Shown: piece after piece, positions 5,797-6,532 of the stretch | Position numbering within the stretch: position 1 is the first letter of the stretch | How the letters are laid out: each line of letters begins with the position of its first letter | Source: Bacteroidales bacterium | Lineage (GTDB): Bacteria > Bacteroidota > Bacteroidia > Bacteroidales > UBA932 | Direction of reading: 5' to 3' | Assembly (NCBI GenBank): GCA_016285215.1 | Contig: JAEEQI010000135.1 | Location: forward strand, 1-6,532 | Length of the DNA: 6,532 bases | The notes under the pieces: generated by a model | Seen by the model: only the letters and a program-made list of their open reading frames with translations | The model's database searches: none | What the model was told of the DNA's origin: nothing | Made by a program: the position numbers and the translations under genes

Positions 5797-6532
5797 ATGG
5801 CCAATCGCGGTGGCATAAAATACATCTGGGGTCCGATGAGGACCCTTTTGCGTAATATCCCGGAGAACCGCGTACTCCTGGGATTATCCATTGCCACAGG
5901 CGCCCTGAGCGGCCTGGCCGCCGTGATCCTCAAACTGGCCATCCACTTTATCCAGGGCCAGCTGAGCAACATCCATGCAGATTCCCCGTGGGCATACATC
6001 CTGCTTCCGGGCGTGGGTATGCTGCTGAGCCTGCTCATTGTCCGCTACCTTATTAAAGACAATATTGGGCACGGCGTTACCAAGGTGCTGCAGGCCGTCT
6101 CCAAGAACGAGTCCCGCATCAAGAACCACAACTGCTGGAGCTCGGTGCTCACCAGTGCCCTCACCATCGGATTTGGCGGTTCGGTAGGTGCCGAGGCCCC
6201 CATCGTGTATACCGGCGCCGCCATAGGCTCCAATCTGGGCCGATACTGCGGCATCTCCTACAGGGGTATGACGCTCCTGCTGGGCTGCGGTGCGGCGGGT
6301 GCCCTGGCCGGCATCTTCAACGCTCCCCTGGCGGGCGTGCTGTTTACCCTGGAAATCCTGCTCTTCAACCTGTCTATGAGCGGGGTGCTGCCGCTGCTTC
6401 TCAGCTCCATTTCGGCCACCCTGGTAAGCTATCTTTGCCTGGGTAAGGCCACGCAGTTTGAGACCACACTTACGCCGTTCTCTTTGCACAATGTCCCGTT
6501 CTACGTGCTTCTGGGCATCTTCTGCGGAGTTA
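5797..6532 (+). CDS. CLC-family chloride channel/transporter, 3' end missing
   Basis: The first 245 residues of an integral inner-membrane protein are present and the frame runs off the window; family members with C-terminal CBS domains usually reach about 600 residues. Seen: an amphipathic N-terminus, hydrophobic helices from residue 26 on, and the three anion-pathway signatures. These are GHGVT at 91-95 (the GSGIP position of E. coli ClcA), GGSVGAEAP at 127-135 with Glu133 at the gating-glutamate position of GREGP, and GIFNAPLAG at 172-180 followed by LEI at 185-187. The internal proton glutamate of CLC exchangers (Glu203 in E. coli) aligns with Ile187, which hints at a channel or an atypical exchanger. 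The ATG at 5797 is 3 bases after the preceding stop; Met14 (5836) is a possible shorter start. No Shine-Dalgarno is present. Role: movement of chloride or another small anion, possibly for pH or volume control; the ion is not shown by the sequence. Confidence 0.92.
   Translation, partial: MANRGGIKYIWGPMRTLLRNIPENRVLLGLSIATGALSGLAAVILKLAIHFIQGQLSNIHADSPWAYILLPGVGMLLSLLIVRYLIKDNIGHGVTKVLQAVSKNESRIKNHNCWSSVLTSALTIGFGGSVGAEAPIVYTGAAIGSNLGRYCGISYRGMTLLLGCGAAGALAGIFNAPLAGVLFTLEILLFNLSMSGVLPLLLSSISATLVSYLCLGKATQFETTLTPFSLHNVPFYVLLGIFCGV

Noticed and set aside
5884..6489. 201-residue antisense frame opposite the CLC gene
   Set aside because: The sense strand encodes clear CLC motifs; the antisense product is compositionally biased and has no start context or domain.

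Overview
The window looks like chromosomal DNA from a Bacteroidota bacterium, most likely a GC-rich member of the Bacteroidales. All genes are on the + strand and tightly packed. Starts lack Shine-Dalgarno sequences and instead follow A/T-rich stretches. One gene is preceded by a match to the Bacteroides -7 promoter element (TAnnTTTG). The YgiQ-type radical SAM protein and the CLC channel both resemble the Bacteroidales versions as I remember them. No alignment could be run, so genus is left open.

Region 1 (1-3546) is a three-gene block with overlapping ends. It holds the 3' part of a PlsC-type acyltransferase with a hydrophobic C-terminal region, a stand-alone acyl carrier protein (4-base overlap) and a 12-helix MMPL/RND exporter (10-base overlap). 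Together they suggest a route in which an acyl chain carried on a dedicated carrier protein is transferred to an acceptor and the lipid-like product is moved out of the inner membrane. This arrangement resembles the accessory genes of aryl-polyene/flexirubin-type and related fatty-acid-like clusters, but no ketosynthase or other assembly enzyme lies inside the window.

Region 2 (3547-6532) begins with a 27-base gap that holds a small inverted repeat around a T8 loop and a candidate promoter ending a few bases before the next start codon. It continues with a YgiQ-family radical SAM protein, an unrecognised 121-residue protein with a strongly acidic tail, and the first 245 residues of a CLC-family chloride channel/transporter. 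Gaps of 15 and 3 bases suggest these three are co-transcribed, although no shared function is obvious.

No tRNA, rRNA, CRISPR array, insertion sequence or attachment site was seen, and no gene-free stretch exceeds 30 bases. Most of the window is ordinary accessory or housekeeping sequence. The points most worth a second look are the acyltransferase-ACP-exporter block, the single-Asp relay of the exporter, the missing proton glutamate in the CLC protein, the extra cysteine cluster of YgiQ, and the oppositely charged tails of YgiQ and its small neighbour.
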